NCBI RefSeq assembly: GCF_947169445.1
Contig: NZ_CAMVPU010000030.1
Location: 1 to 47,170, forward strand
DNA: 47,170 bases
Reading direction: 5' to 3'
Origin: an uncultured Butyrivibrio sp.
Lineage (GTDB): Bacteria > Bacillota > Clostridia > Lachnospirales > Lachnospiraceae
The notes beneath the pieces were generated by a model. It had not been told where the DNA came from and made no database searches. It saw only the letters and a program-made list of their open reading frames with translations. Below are positions 7,138 to 15,922 of the stretch, piece after piece. Each line of letters begins with the position of its first letter. Positions within the stretch are counted from its first letter, which is position 1. Made by a program: the position numbers and the translations under genes.

Positions 7138-10100
7138 TAATTCGTAAGCTCCTTATCAATCAGGTTAACACTAACCAGTGTAGAAACGCCCTTCTCCTGC
7201 ATTGTAATACCATAAAGTCTGTCAGCACTTTCCATTGTACCACGACGATGAGTAATTACAATAAACTGTGTGCTGGCAAGCTTATGCAAATATCTTGCAA
7301 AACGAACAACGTTGTTCTCATCAAGCGCAGCCTCAATCTCATCCAGAAGGCAGAATGGAGACGGCTTAAGATTCTGAATTGCAAACAAAAGAGCAATTGC
7401 GGTAAGAGCCTTCTCACCACCGGACATCTGCATCATATTTACAAGCTTTTTACCTGGTGGCTGAGCATTGATTCTGATTCCTGCTTCAAGAACATCCTCT
7501 TCTTCGTTAAGTTCAAGAGTTCCCTTTCCGCCGCCAAACATTTCTTTAAATACTTTATCAAATTCAGTATTTATCCTGTGGAACTGCTCGATAAACTGTT
7601 TTCTCATGGATTCATCAAGATCCTTGATAATACCTTTAAGCTGTTCCTCGGCTTCAATGAGATCATCATGCTGTGTCTTCATGAAGGTATATCTCTCCAT
7701 GAGGTTCTTGTAATCCTCAATAGCATTGACGTTAACGTCACCAAGCTTTCTGATGGAATCCTTTAAAGAAGAAATTTCTTTTCTCATAGCAGGAACATCA
7801 GTCATTTCTTCATCGCGAAGCTGCGCTGCATCCGTAAGAGTTATCTCATATTCATTCCACATGTAATTGATCTGAGACTCAATAGCTTCCTGACATTTTT
7901 CTCTCTTGGCGGATAATCTGTTAACCTCTTTATCAAGGCTTAACATCTGATTATTTAATTCTTCAGTCTTACCAAAGAATTCCTTCTGAGAAACAGTCAG
8001 CTGATTTTTCTGCTCTTTCTTTTCTTCGAGTTCTTTTGTAGTCTCATCCTGTACATTGGAGGATGCTTCAATAGTAAGCTTGATCTCTTCTATATCTTTC
8101 TTATTCTGTAAAAGAGCTTCTTCATTGTTCTTCAAAGACTCTATAATTTCTTCAAGAGCCTTCTCCTCATTAGCAATTTCTTCGTTGATACGAGTAATAT
8201 TCAGCTGCTCAAATTCCTGCTTCTGAGCTATCTTTTCATACTGGATATCCCATTTGGAAACCTTTTCGTTTTCTGTTTCTTCTATTTCGTGAAGACCTTC
8301 AAGCTCTTTCTGGAATTTCTCAACTTTTTCTGTGCAGCTCTTTTCAAGTTCAACAGACTGTTCGAGCTGTGCATTGGCATTTTCTCTGTCAGCTGCGATC
8401 TCAGAAAGCTTTGTCTCTATCTCATCGCTCTCAGCCTTTAAGTCAGAAAAATTACCCTTCTGCTCAGCCTGACGTTTCTCTTCGTTCTCAACATTAAGTC
8501 TCGCTGTATTCTGAGCAATAAACTTCTCCTGAAGGCTGGTCCTAAGTTCTTCAGCCTTTGTTCTAAGTTCATTTCTCTTTTCCCTGGCTTCTTCTATTTC
8601 CTTTTTCAGATCCTCGAGCTTTTGTTTGTACTTTTCTACATTCTTCTCGAGGTCTTCCATCTCTCTTCTTCTACCAAGAAGATTACTGTTATTCTTAAAT
8701 GCACCACCACTGATAGCACCGCCGGGAACAAGAAGTTCACCCTCAAGGGTTACCATTCTGATGGTATATTTGTACTTTCTGGCAATTTTAACTGCATTAT
8801 CGATGTTGTCAACGGCAACAATACGTCCAAGCATAGCCTTAGCAACACTTCGATACTTAGGATCTGTATCAACTAGTTCATCTGCCATTCCAAGAACACC
8901 CGGTTCTTCAAGAGCTTCTTTTGCCTTAAGCTCTGGTGGATTATCCAGCGATGTAAGTGGTAAAAACGTAGCACGTCCTGCCTTTGTATCCTTAAGGTAC
9001 TGGATCATCTTCTTGGCAGTATCTTCATCATCTGTAACGATATTCTGGATATTACCACCAAGGGCTACTTCAATTGCAGTCTCATATTTTGGCTGGGTCT
9101 TGATTATGTCAGCAACAACACCGATTATACCCCTGGTATCGTCCTTCCTCTCCATGACCTTTTTAACACTGCCGCCATAACCCTCATATCTCTCAGTAAG
9201 ATTAGCAAGTGCTTCTAATCTGGATTTCTCCTGCTGATAAAGCTCCTGAGTTTTGCGAAGCTCAGAATCCTTTTTACTCATCTCTTCCCTGATTCTGACA
9301 ACTTCCTGTTCAGCAGCCTTCTGCTCCTTATTCATGACAGAGATCTCAGATGTAATGGTATCAAACTCCTCACGAAGCTTCTGTATTATCTCTTCCTGCC
9401 TTGATTCATCGGAACGAGCCCTTACAAGCTTACCGGTAAGCTCAGCCTTTCTGATATTCACCTGTTCCTTCATAGTCTCCAGGGAACTCAGCCTTGACTT
9501 AATGGTAGCTCTTGTGCCAAGGGTCTCAATAATAGTATTCTTACATTCTTCTATCTCATCATTAATATTGGAAATCTGTGTTATTACAGCATCCAGTTCT
9601 TTTCTTGCAGCATCTCTTGAAACTGACAGCTGAGCTACTTCATCATCTATCAGAGCCTTCTCTGCAAGATATTTATCAAGTTCTTTTTTCTTTTCATCAA
9701 TCTTAGCCTGCTCATCAGACTGTCTCTGTTTAAAATGAGCATCGTTAGCTGATGCAGCCTTGATTTTCTCGTTAAGGATACCAATCTGTCCTTCCAGCTT
9801 CTCACGCTTTACTGATGAATCAGTGATCTTGGCTCTGGCCTCATCTATCTCAGCATCGAGTTCTTCAAGTCTTTTCTGGATGTTCTCGTATTCTTCCTTG
9901 GTCTTATCATAGCTTTCTCTAGCTTCTGCAAGAGAGTTCTGTGCAATAACAAGGTTCTTTTCTGCCTCTTCAAACTGCTGCTTCTGGTTACGATTCTCAA
10001 CCAAAAACATGTTTACATCCAGGGTCTTAAGTCTTTCTCTGAATTTAAGGTATTCCTTAGCAACCTCAGACTGCTTCTCCAATGGTCCAATCTGTTTCTC

Positions 10101-10694
10101 AAGCTCGGACAGGATATCACTAAGTCTGGTAAGATTAATCTTCTCTTCTTCAAGCTTCTTGATAGCAGTTTCTTTTCTGGATTTAAATTTAACAATACCA
10201 GCTGCCTCATCAAAAAGATTTCTTCTATCCTCAGGCTTACTGGACAAAATCTGGTCAATCTGACCCTGTCCGATGATAGAATAACCCTCTTTACCAATAC
10301 CTGTATCCATAAAGAGTTCGTTGACATCCTTGAGACGACAAGAAGAACCATTGATCATGTATTCACTTTCTCCAGAACGATACAAACGTCTGGAAACAGT
10401 TACTTCATCATAATCAATGGCAAGAGAATGATCTGAATTATCTAGAGTAATAGCAACATAGGCATAACCAAGAGGTTTTCTAAGTTCAGTACCGGAAAAG
10501 ATAACATCCTGCATAGAGCCGCCTCGAAGCTGCTTGATACGCTGCTCACCAAGAACCCATCTAACAGCATCAGCTACGTTACTCTTTCCTGAACCATTAG
10601 GACCGACAATACCAGTTATACCATTATGAAAATCGAATTTTATTTTATTGGCAAATGACTTAAAGCCATGAATCTCAATACTTTTTAAATACAT
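7137..10694 (-). CDS. smc: Chromosome segregation ATPase SMC
   Basis: The structural maintenance of chromosomes protein, the motor of the Smc-ScpAB condensin that compacts and separates sister chromosomes. It has 1185 residues, normal for the family. The N-terminal ATPase half has Walker A GPNGSGKSN (31-39). A long coiled coil follows to about 500, then a hinge (about 515-680; GVVADIIKTQPKYETAIEVALGG), then the returning coiled coil. The C-terminal half has the signature QMSGGEKALTAIALLFA and Walker B CLLDEIEAALDE. It starts 6 bp after the rnc stop with no visible Shine-Dalgarno sequence, so translation probably depends on ribosomes finishing rnc. Confidence 0.98.
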   Translation of the reverse strand: MYLKSIEIHGFKSFANKIKFDFHNGITGIVGPNGSGKSNVADAVRWVLGEQRIKQLRGGSMQDVIFSGTELRKPLGYAYVAITLDNSDHSLAIDYDEVTVSRRLYRSGESEYMINGSSCRLKDVNELFMDTGIGKEGYSIIGQGQIDQILSSKPEDRRNLFDEAAGIVKFKSRKETAIKKLEEEKINLTRLSDILSELEKQIGPLEKQSEVAKEYLKFRERLKTLDVNMFLVENRNQKQQFEEAEKNLVIAQNSLAEARESYDKTKEEYENIQKRLEELDAEIDEARAKITDSSVKREKLEGQIGILNEKIKAASANDAHFKQRQSDEQAKIDEKKKELDKYLAEKALIDDEVAQLSVSRDAARKELDAVITQISNINDEIEECKNTIIETLGTRATIKSRLSSLETMKEQVNIRKAELTGKLVRARSDESRQEEIIQKLREEFDTITSEISVMNKEQKAAEQEVVRIREEMSKKDSELRKTQELYQQEKSRLEALANLTERYEGYGGSVKKVMERKDDTRGIIGVVADIIKTQPKYETAIEVALGGNIQNIVTDDEDTAKKMIQYLKDTKAGRATFLPLTSLDNPPELKAKEALEEPGVLGMADELVDTDPKYRSVAKAMLGRIVAVDNIDNAVKIARKYKYTIRMVTLEGELLVPGGAISGGAFKNNSNLLGRRREMEDLEKNVEKYKQKLEDLKKEIEEAREKRNELRTKAEELRTSLQEKFIAQNTARLNVENEEKRQAEQKGNFSDLKAESDEIETKLSEIAADRENANAQLEQSVELEKSCTEKVEKFQKELEGLHEIEETENEKVSKWDIQYEKIAQKQEFEQLNITRINEEIANEEKALEEIIESLKNNEEALLQNKKDIEEIKLTIEASSNVQDETTKELEEKKEQKNQLTVSQKEFFGKTEELNNQMLSLDKEVNRLSAKREKCQEAIESQINYMWNEYEITLTDAAQLRDEEMTDVPAMRKEISSLKDSIRKLGDVNVNAIEDYKNLMERYTFMKTQHDDLIEAEEQLKGIIKDLDESMRKQFIEQFHRINTEFDKVFKEMFGGGKGTLELNEEEDVLEAGIRINAQPPGKKLVNMMQMSGGEKALTAIALLFAIQNLKPSPFCLLDEIEAALDENNVVRFARYLHKLASTQFIVITHRRGTMESADRLYGITMQEKGVSTLVSVNLIDKELTN

Positions 10695-10700
10695 TGTAAA

Positions 10701-11390
10701 TTATTTTTTTAATGCAAGGAGTGCCTGATACGCTGCCTTCTGCTCCGCAGCCTTTTTAGTTCTCCCTGCCCCCTCTCCATAATTCTTATCTCCAACAAAA
10801 ACGCAGACCTCAAATATTTTATCATGTTCAGGTCCACTTTCGCCACAAATTTCATAATGAATTTGTCCGAGGCCCTCACCCTGTACAAGTTCCTGCAGGA
10901 TGGATTTGCTATCGCTGAACATTTCCATGCTATCTGCATTGGTAAGAACATATTTATCTATAAATTTCTTGGACTCTTCAATTCCGCCATCCAAAAACAA
11001 AGCACCTATAACTGCTTCCATAATATCAGCAATAATAGATTCCTTATTTCTTCCCCCGGTGGCTTCCTCGCCTTTTCCAAGCTGAATATAGTATCTGATA
11101 TCTAACTGTTCCGCATCAAAAGCAAGTGCAGGTTCACATACCAAAGATGCTCGTATTTTGGATAATTCACCTTCTTTTTTATCAGGATATTTTTCAAAAA
11201 GATATGCACTTGAGATCATCTCAAGGACAGCATCACCCAAAAACTCAAGTCTCTCATAGTGCTGCTTTTTATTAATCTTCTGCTCATTCACAAAAGAACT
11301 GTGGGTAAAAGCCTGTATAAGTAAACTCTCATCCTTAAAAGTATATCCAATTATCTTCTCAAATTTTTCTATATCCTGTGCACTTAACAT
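10701..11390 (-). CDS. rnc: Ribonuclease III
   Basis: A double-strand-specific endoribonuclease for rRNA and mRNA processing, 229 residues. The RNase III signature ERLEFLGDAVL is at 46-56, a second acidic helix is at IADIMEAVIGALFLDGG, and a C-terminal double-stranded RNA-binding domain covers about 157-229 (ending GAGRTKKAAEQKAAYQALL). I chose the ATG at 11390 (MLSAQDIEKF), preceded by GGAAGG at 7 nt. The frame is open 17 codons further up, but that part contains an inverted repeat. The order acpP-rnc-smc-ftsY is standard in Firmicutes. Confidence 0.97.
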   Translation of the reverse strand: MLSAQDIEKFEKIIGYTFKDESLLIQAFTHSSFVNEQKINKKQHYERLEFLGDAVLEMISSAYLFEKYPDKKEGELSKIRASLVCEPALAFDAEQLDIRYYIQLGKGEEATGGRNKESIIADIMEAVIGALFLDGGIEESKKFIDKYVLTNADSMEMFSDSKSILQELVQGEGLGQIHYEICGESGPEHDKIFEVCVFVGDKNYGEGAGRTKKAAEQKAAYQALLALKK

Positions 11391-11424
11391 AATTTTGCCT
11401 TCCGTAATAAACTTCTTAATGCAA

Positions 11425-11450
11425 AATGAGGCAGTTTGCACTGCCTCATT
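11425..11450 (-). other. 10-bp stem-loop between acpP and rnc
   Basis: A perfect inverted repeat AATGAGGCAG (11425-11434) and CTGCCTCATT (11441-11450) with a 6-nt loop lies in the acpP-rnc gap. On the minus strand only a short T-rich stretch (TTTTGC) follows, so it is a poor terminator. It could be an attenuator, an RNA stabiliser for the abundant acpP message, or a processing site. Confidence 0.6.
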
Positions 11451-11471
11451 CCAATATTGTACTTATAACAA

Positions 11472-11708
11472 TTATTTTCCAGAAATTGCAGTCTTAAGAA
11501 GCTCAACAGCCTCACCAACAGTAGTGATGTTCTCTGTCTTCTCAGGATCGATCTGAACGTCAAATTCATCCTCGAGTCCCATGATGATCTGGAAAAGATC
11601 AAGTGAATCTGCTCCCAAATCCTCAGTGAATGTTGTATCCATAGTAATCTCCTCAGGATCAACATTGAGTACATTAGCAATAACTTCTTTCATCTTCTCA
11701 AATTCCAT
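11472..11708 (-). CDS. acpP: Acyl carrier protein
   Basis: A 78-residue acidic acyl carrier protein that carries growing fatty-acid chains on a 4'-phosphopantetheine arm. The attachment serine is Ser35 in LGADSLD, with the usual four-helix pattern. The start at 11708 (MEFEKMK) has GGAAGG 6 nt upstream; the open frame extends 12 codons further, but only the inner ATG has a ribosome site. It lies between plsX and rnc, the standard Firmicutes order. Confidence 0.97.
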   Translation of the reverse strand: MEFEKMKEVIANVLNVDPEEITMDTTFTEDLGADSLDLFQIIMGLEDEFDVQIDPEKTENITTVGEAVELLKTAISGK

Positions 11709-11773
11709 AATAAACCTTCCTTTACTGCCAAGCAGTATTAACATATATTATTTCGAATAGCATCATGCTCATC

Positions 11774-12775
11774 TTATGCAAGCTTCTCGCTAATCTTTTC
11801 ACTAATCTTCTGTTCTGTGAATGTAACACACTGTAAAATAGAATTCTTAACTTCTATATCATTGGCACTTCCATGAGTCTTAACAACAAGTCCCTTAAGT
11901 CCAAGCATCGGAGCTCCGCCGTACTTGTCCATGCTATAGTCAGACAGAGATTTCTTCAGATCATCCTTAATAAGAAGAGCTCCTATCTTGGTCTTGAGAT
12001 TACTCATAAGGCCCTTTTTGATGACATGCATCATTGATTTGGCAACACCCTCGTACATCTTGAGGATTACATTACCTGTAAAAGCCTCACAAACTATAAT
12101 GTCTGCAAATCCTGCAGGAATATCTCTTGCCTCAATACTACCGATAAAATTAATATCCGGACAATTCTTAAGCAGTGGGAATGTCTCCTTAACAAGAGCA
12201 TTACCTTTCTCTTCCTCAGCTCCTATATTCACTATGGCAACAGTTGGATTCTTGATGCCCATTACATTCTCCATATAAACTGTTCCCATTTTAGCAAACT
12301 GAATAAGGTGATTGGATCTTGCATCCACATTAGCTCCACAGTCGATCAAAAGAGAATTACCCTTCTCTGTAGGAATAAGTGGAGCAAGAGGCGCTCTGTC
12401 TACGCCCTTAAGTCTTCCAACTATAACCTGGCCTCCTACAAGTGTAGCACCAGTGCTGCCGGCAGAAACATAAGCATCTGCTTCGCCGTGATTCACCATA
12501 TACATGGCCTTAACTATTGAAGAATCCTTCTTGGTCCTGATAGCCATTACAGGTGGCTCAGCCATCTCAATAACCTCAGTAGCACCAACAATCTCTATTC
12601 TGTTTTTGTCATATTCGTATTTGGCAAGTTCGCTCTCGACAACGTCAGTTTTACCTACAAGAAATACCTTAAGATTATCTGACTCTTTTATAGCATCGAC
12701 AGCACCCTTTACTGTAACAAATGGAGCGTTATCTCCTCCCATTGCATCAACTGCAACTCTTACAAGTTCTGACAT
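11774..12775 (-). CDS. plsX: Phosphate acyltransferase PlsX
   Basis: PlsX converts acyl-ACP and phosphate to acyl-phosphate, the donor used by PlsY at the start of phospholipid synthesis. It has 333 residues from the chosen ATG (MSELVRVAVDAMGGDNAP). The conserved AVDAMGGDNAP start, the YVSAGSTGA and DCGANVD motifs, and the TGNVILKMYEG segment are all present. Two further in-frame ATG codons lie 3 and 5 codons upstream; a GGGGGA ribosome site sits best for the ATG at 12775. It is the first gene after the rpmF terminator and has its own likely promoter. Confidence 0.96.
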   Translation of the reverse strand: MSELVRVAVDAMGGDNAPFVTVKGAVDAIKESDNLKVFLVGKTDVVESELAKYEYDKNRIEIVGATEVIEMAEPPVMAIRTKKDSSIVKAMYMVNHGEADAYVSAGSTGATLVGGQVIVGRLKGVDRAPLAPLIPTEKGNSLLIDCGANVDARSNHLIQFAKMGTVYMENVMGIKNPTVAIVNIGAEEEKGNALVKETFPLLKNCPDINFIGSIEARDIPAGFADIIVCEAFTGNVILKMYEGVAKSMMHVIKKGLMSNLKTKIGALLIKDDLKKSLSDYSMDKYGGAPMLGLKGLVVKTHGSANDIEVKNSILQCVTFTEQKISEKISEKLA

Positions 12776-12802
12776 TTGCATGTCCCCCATATCAATTTCA
12801 AC

Positions 12803-12836
12803 TTATTTTAATATACTAGAGTGATATGCAAAAATC
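12803..12836 (-). promoter_or_regulatory. Likely promoter for plsX
   Basis: On the minus strand TTGATT is followed after 17 bp by TATATT, about 30 bp upstream of plsX. The -35 box directly adjoins the stem of the rpmF terminator, so transcription would restart right after termination. The -35 is not full consensus. Confidence 0.5.
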
Positions 12837-12865
12837 AAGGCTTTCCGAAGCATTCGGAAAGCCTT
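12830..12865 (-). terminator. Rho-independent terminator after rpmF
   Basis: A perfect 13-bp stem, AAGGCTTTCCGAA (12837-12849) and TTCGGAAAGCCTT (12853-12865), with a 3-nt loop. On the minus strand it is followed by GATTTTTG, as expected for an intrinsic terminator 34 bp past the rpmF stop. Confidence 0.8.
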
Positions 12866-12899
12866 AAAATTCGAACTCATGAAGTTGTACCAAAACTTA

Positions 12900-13082
12900 T
12901 CAAGCCTCAGTTTCAACAATGTTCTTCTTATTGTAGTAGCCACACTTCTTGCAAACCTGATGAGGCTGCATAAGAGCTCCACAATGACTGCACTTTACAA
13001 GAGTTGGAGCTGTCATTTTCCAGTTAGCTCTTCTCTGATCTCTGTGGCCTTTTGATGACTTATTCTTTGGGCAGATTGACAT
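12900..13082 (-). CDS. rpmF: 50S ribosomal protein L32 (zinc-ribbon form)
   Basis: A 60-residue large-subunit ribosomal protein. The N-terminus is typical of L32 (PKNKSSKGHRDQRRANWK), and the zinc-ribbon cysteine pairs are intact at Cys31/Cys34 and Cys44/Cys47, so this is the zinc-binding (C+) form. A strong ribosome site, AAGGAGG, lies 10 nt upstream. The gene has its own consensus promoter and its own terminator, so it is probably a single-gene unit between alaS and plsX. The DUF177 (YceD) gene that often precedes rpmF is absent here. Confidence 0.97.
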   Translation of the reverse strand: MSICPKNKSSKGHRDQRRANWKMTAPTLVKCSHCGALMQPHQVCKKCGYYNKKNIVETEA

Positions 13083-13155
13083 TTCAGTAACACCTCCTTA
13101 CAGTAACCGTATAAGAAACTGCCTGTGTAATTGACGGCAATTGTTTACGTTTATT
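13083..13155 (-). other. Possible 24-codon leader reading frame ahead of rpmF
   Basis: The rpmF leader contains a minus-strand ATG (13155) opening a 24-codon frame that begins MNKRKQLPSITQAV and ends in TGA 2 bp before the rpmF ATG. The start site has only a weak upstream TAGG. It may be chance; no known leader peptide is recognised. Confidence 0.25.
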
Positions 13156-13172
13156 CATTAGCATACCTATGT

Positions 13173-13201
13173 AGTATATCCATAGCTATCTTATTTGTCA
13201 A
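13173..13201 (-). promoter_or_regulatory. Consensus promoter for rpmF
   Basis: On the minus strand TTGACA (13196-13201) is separated by exactly 17 bp from TATACT (13173-13178), about 90 bp upstream of rpmF and just past the alaS stop. This implies an rpmF leader of roughly 80-85 nt. Confidence 0.8.
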
Positions 13202-13239
13202 TAATTTTTTCTGTATTTTTATAATTCATTATTTCAAAA

Positions 13240-15891
13240 TTATTGAATCTGGCCTTCAAGGACATTCTTTGCCTCTGCAAGAGCATCCTGAATACCTGCT
13301 GGGTTCTTACCACCAGCCTGAGCCATGTTAGGACGACCACCGCCGCCTCCACCAACCTTAGGCGCAATAGCTTTAACAAGATTTCCTGCATGAGCGCCTT
13401 TTGCCATAGCTCCATCTGTAGCCATTGTTACAAGGTTAACCTTGCCATCAGCTTCGGAAATAAGAACAACAACGCCCTCTCCAAGCTTAGTCTTCATCTG
13501 ATCGCCAAGATCACGAAGGCCGTTCATATCAACACCCTTTACTGCTGTTGCAAGGAGTTTAACGCCCTTTACTTCTACAACCTGATCTGTTACATCACCA
13601 AGAGCAGCCTGAGCCTCTTTGCTCTTAAGAGATTCATTCTCACTCTTAACAGCCTTAAGCTCTTCCTGGAGCTTTTTAATCTGATCCACAAGGCTTGCAG
13701 GTGTAGTCTTCAAAGTCTTAGCAGCCTCAGCTACATTAGCCTCAACGTTCTTGTAGTATGCTCTGGCATTATCACCGGTAAGAGCTTCAATACGGCGAAC
13801 ACCTGCTGCAACACCACTTTCTGAAAGAATCTTGAAAAGACCGATATGACTAGTATTTTCTACATGAGTACCACCGCAAAGTTCAATTGAGTAGTCTCCC
13901 ATGTTAACAACTCTTACAGTCTCACCATATTTCTCGCCAAACAGAGCCATAGCACCTGTTTTCTTGGCTTCTTCAATAGACATTTCCTTGGTAACTACAG
14001 GAAGTGCCTTTAAAATCTTAGCATTTACAATTTCTTCTACCTTCTGAATTTCTTCAGCAGTCATAGCCTGATGGTAGCTGAAATCAAATCTTGTCTTATC
14101 AGGATCCTGATATGAACCAGCCTGCTCTACGCTATCACCAAGTACCTCCTGAAGTGCTTTCTGAAGAAGGTGTGTAGCAGAATGATTGCGGCAAGTCTTA
14201 GCTCTGTTCTCATCATCAACATTAAGAACAACTGTGTCAGATGTCTTGAAGCTTCCACTTACAACCTTACCAACATGAGCAATTCTGCCACCTGCAACAT
14301 GAATAGTCTCAAGGACTTCAAACTTGGAATCAGTTCCAAGAATTACACCTTTATCGCCAACCTGGCCACCCATTGTTCCGTAGAATGGTGTTCTGTCAGT
14401 AATAATGGTTCCCTTCTGACCTTCTGTAAGCTCATCAGTAAGAGCCTCTTCACCTGCCATAGCAACAATAGTGCCGTCGCAGCCAAGTGTTTCATAACCA
14501 CGGAATTCTACCTTAACTGACTCATCAAGGCCATCAAATAAACCTGCACCTGTAGATAAATTTGCTGAGAAATTCTGGTTCTCTCTTGCCTTCTGCTTCT
14601 GCTCTTCCATTGCAGCAGCAAAGCCCTTCTCATCTACGCTAAAGCCTTCTTCCTGAGCAAGCTCAAGTGTAAGCTCTACAGGGAATCCAAATGTATCATA
14701 AAGGAAGAATGCATCCTTACCTTCAATCTCTTTCTTACCTGAAGAAGCTGTCTTATCAAGAATTTTCTTGAACTCCTTCATACCATTCTCAAGAGTTGAC
14801 TCGAAACGAGTAATTTCTCTCTCGAGCTCAGTAAGAACAAACTTCTGGTTCTTGTTAAGATGCTCATAGCTGTCTTTATACTCATCAATATAAATCTGTG
14901 CAACGCCAAGGATCTGTGCCTTATTAAGGCCAAGAGTTCTTGCATGTCTAACAGCACGACGGATAAGTCTTCTTAAGATATAGCCTGCTCCTGTATTTGA
15001 AGGAAGGAGCTTAGCCTCATCACCGATAAGCATTACGGAAGTACGTGTATGATCAGCAAGAATTCTCATGGATCTTGTTGTCTTCTCGTCAGAATCGTAC
15101 TTGATTCCGCTCTCTTTTTCGATATAAGCAATTACAGGTGCGTGAAGATCAATCTTGTAAACATCATCAACACCGTTAAGGAAAGCAAGAATTCTCTCAA
15201 GTCCCCAACCTGTATCAACGTTTTTCTGAGAAAGAGGTGTGAGATGACCATCATGGTGCTTCTCATACTGCATGAATACGTCATTACCAATCTCAGTATA
15301 TTTGCCACAGTGACATCCCGGGCCGCAATCAGGGCCACAATCAGGAATATCTTTTACATAGAACATCTCACTGTCAGGGCCGCAAGGACCATATTCAAGT
15401 CCCCACCAGTTATCTTCTGCAGGAAGATAGAATATATTCTCAGGCTTAAATCCTGACTCAATTCTGTATTTAGCGCCCTCTTCATCTCTAGGTGCATTCT
15501 CATCGCCTGCAAAAACAGTAGCTGCAAGATGATCAGCATCAAATCCAAAAAGCTGTGTAAGAAGCTCAAAGCTCCACTGACAACGCTCTTTTTTGAAGTA
15601 ATCGCCAAGAGACCAGCTTCCCATCATTTCAAAGAAGGTTCCGTGGCTCTTATCGCCAACAGAATCAATATCATTAGTACGAACACATCCCTGAACATTG
15701 CAAAGTCTTGTCCCTAAAGGATGCTTTTTGCCAAGAAGATATGGCATAAGTGGCTGCATACCTGCAACGTTGAACATAACACCTGTTGATCCGTCGGATA
15801 CAAGTGAAACAGCGCCACAATCTACATGACCACGATCTATATAGAACTGCTTCCATGCTTTACGCAGTTCGCTAGCTGTAAATTGTTTCAT
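13240..15891 (-). CDS. alaS: Alanyl-tRNA synthetase
   Basis: Charges tRNA-Ala with alanine. It has 883 residues, full length for the bacterial enzyme. It starts FTASELRKAWKQFYIDRGH, the typical class II catalytic N-terminus. The editing domain has the zinc-type motifs HSATH (around residue 570) and CGGTH (around 672). A C-terminal coiled and glycine-rich C-Ala domain follows (GGGGGGRPNMAQAGGK near the end). A good ribosome site (AAGGAG, 9 nt) precedes the ATG. Only 31 bp separate it from glyS, so the two synthetase genes are co-transcribed, and there is no room for a T-box leader between them. Confidence 0.98.
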   Translation of the reverse strand: MKQFTASELRKAWKQFYIDRGHVDCGAVSLVSDGSTGVMFNVAGMQPLMPYLLGKKHPLGTRLCNVQGCVRTNDIDSVGDKSHGTFFEMMGSWSLGDYFKKERCQWSFELLTQLFGFDADHLAATVFAGDENAPRDEEGAKYRIESGFKPENIFYLPAEDNWWGLEYGPCGPDSEMFYVKDIPDCGPDCGPGCHCGKYTEIGNDVFMQYEKHHDGHLTPLSQKNVDTGWGLERILAFLNGVDDVYKIDLHAPVIAYIEKESGIKYDSDEKTTRSMRILADHTRTSVMLIGDEAKLLPSNTGAGYILRRLIRRAVRHARTLGLNKAQILGVAQIYIDEYKDSYEHLNKNQKFVLTELEREITRFESTLENGMKEFKKILDKTASSGKKEIEGKDAFFLYDTFGFPVELTLELAQEEGFSVDEKGFAAAMEEQKQKARENQNFSANLSTGAGLFDGLDESVKVEFRGYETLGCDGTIVAMAGEEALTDELTEGQKGTIITDRTPFYGTMGGQVGDKGVILGTDSKFEVLETIHVAGGRIAHVGKVVSGSFKTSDTVVLNVDDENRAKTCRNHSATHLLQKALQEVLGDSVEQAGSYQDPDKTRFDFSYHQAMTAEEIQKVEEIVNAKILKALPVVTKEMSIEEAKKTGAMALFGEKYGETVRVVNMGDYSIELCGGTHVENTSHIGLFKILSESGVAAGVRRIEALTGDNARAYYKNVEANVAEAAKTLKTTPASLVDQIKKLQEELKAVKSENESLKSKEAQAALGDVTDQVVEVKGVKLLATAVKGVDMNGLRDLGDQMKTKLGEGVVVLISEADGKVNLVTMATDGAMAKGAHAGNLVKAIAPKVGGGGGGRPNMAQAGGKNPAGIQDALAEAKNVLEGQIQ

Positions 15892-15922
15892 AATAATGTC
15901 TCCTTAATATATATATCGTTTA

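Noticed and set aside
8626..9180. Long open frame on the plus strand (184 codons) opposite smc
   Set aside because: It is antisense to the well-supported smc coding region, has no ribosome site, and has serine/leucine-rich low-complexity composition typical of shadow frames.
13199..13245. 10-bp inverted repeat (CAATAATTTT and AAAATTATTG) around the alaS stop
   Set aside because: A/T-only arms with a 27-nt spacer that overlap the alaS stop and rpmF -35 box; too weak for a terminator and expected by chance in A/T-rich DNA.
13243..13824. Plus-strand open frame of 193 codons opposite the 3' part of alaS
   Set aside because: Fully antisense to alaS with no recognisable motif or ribosome site; the composition follows from alaS codon use.
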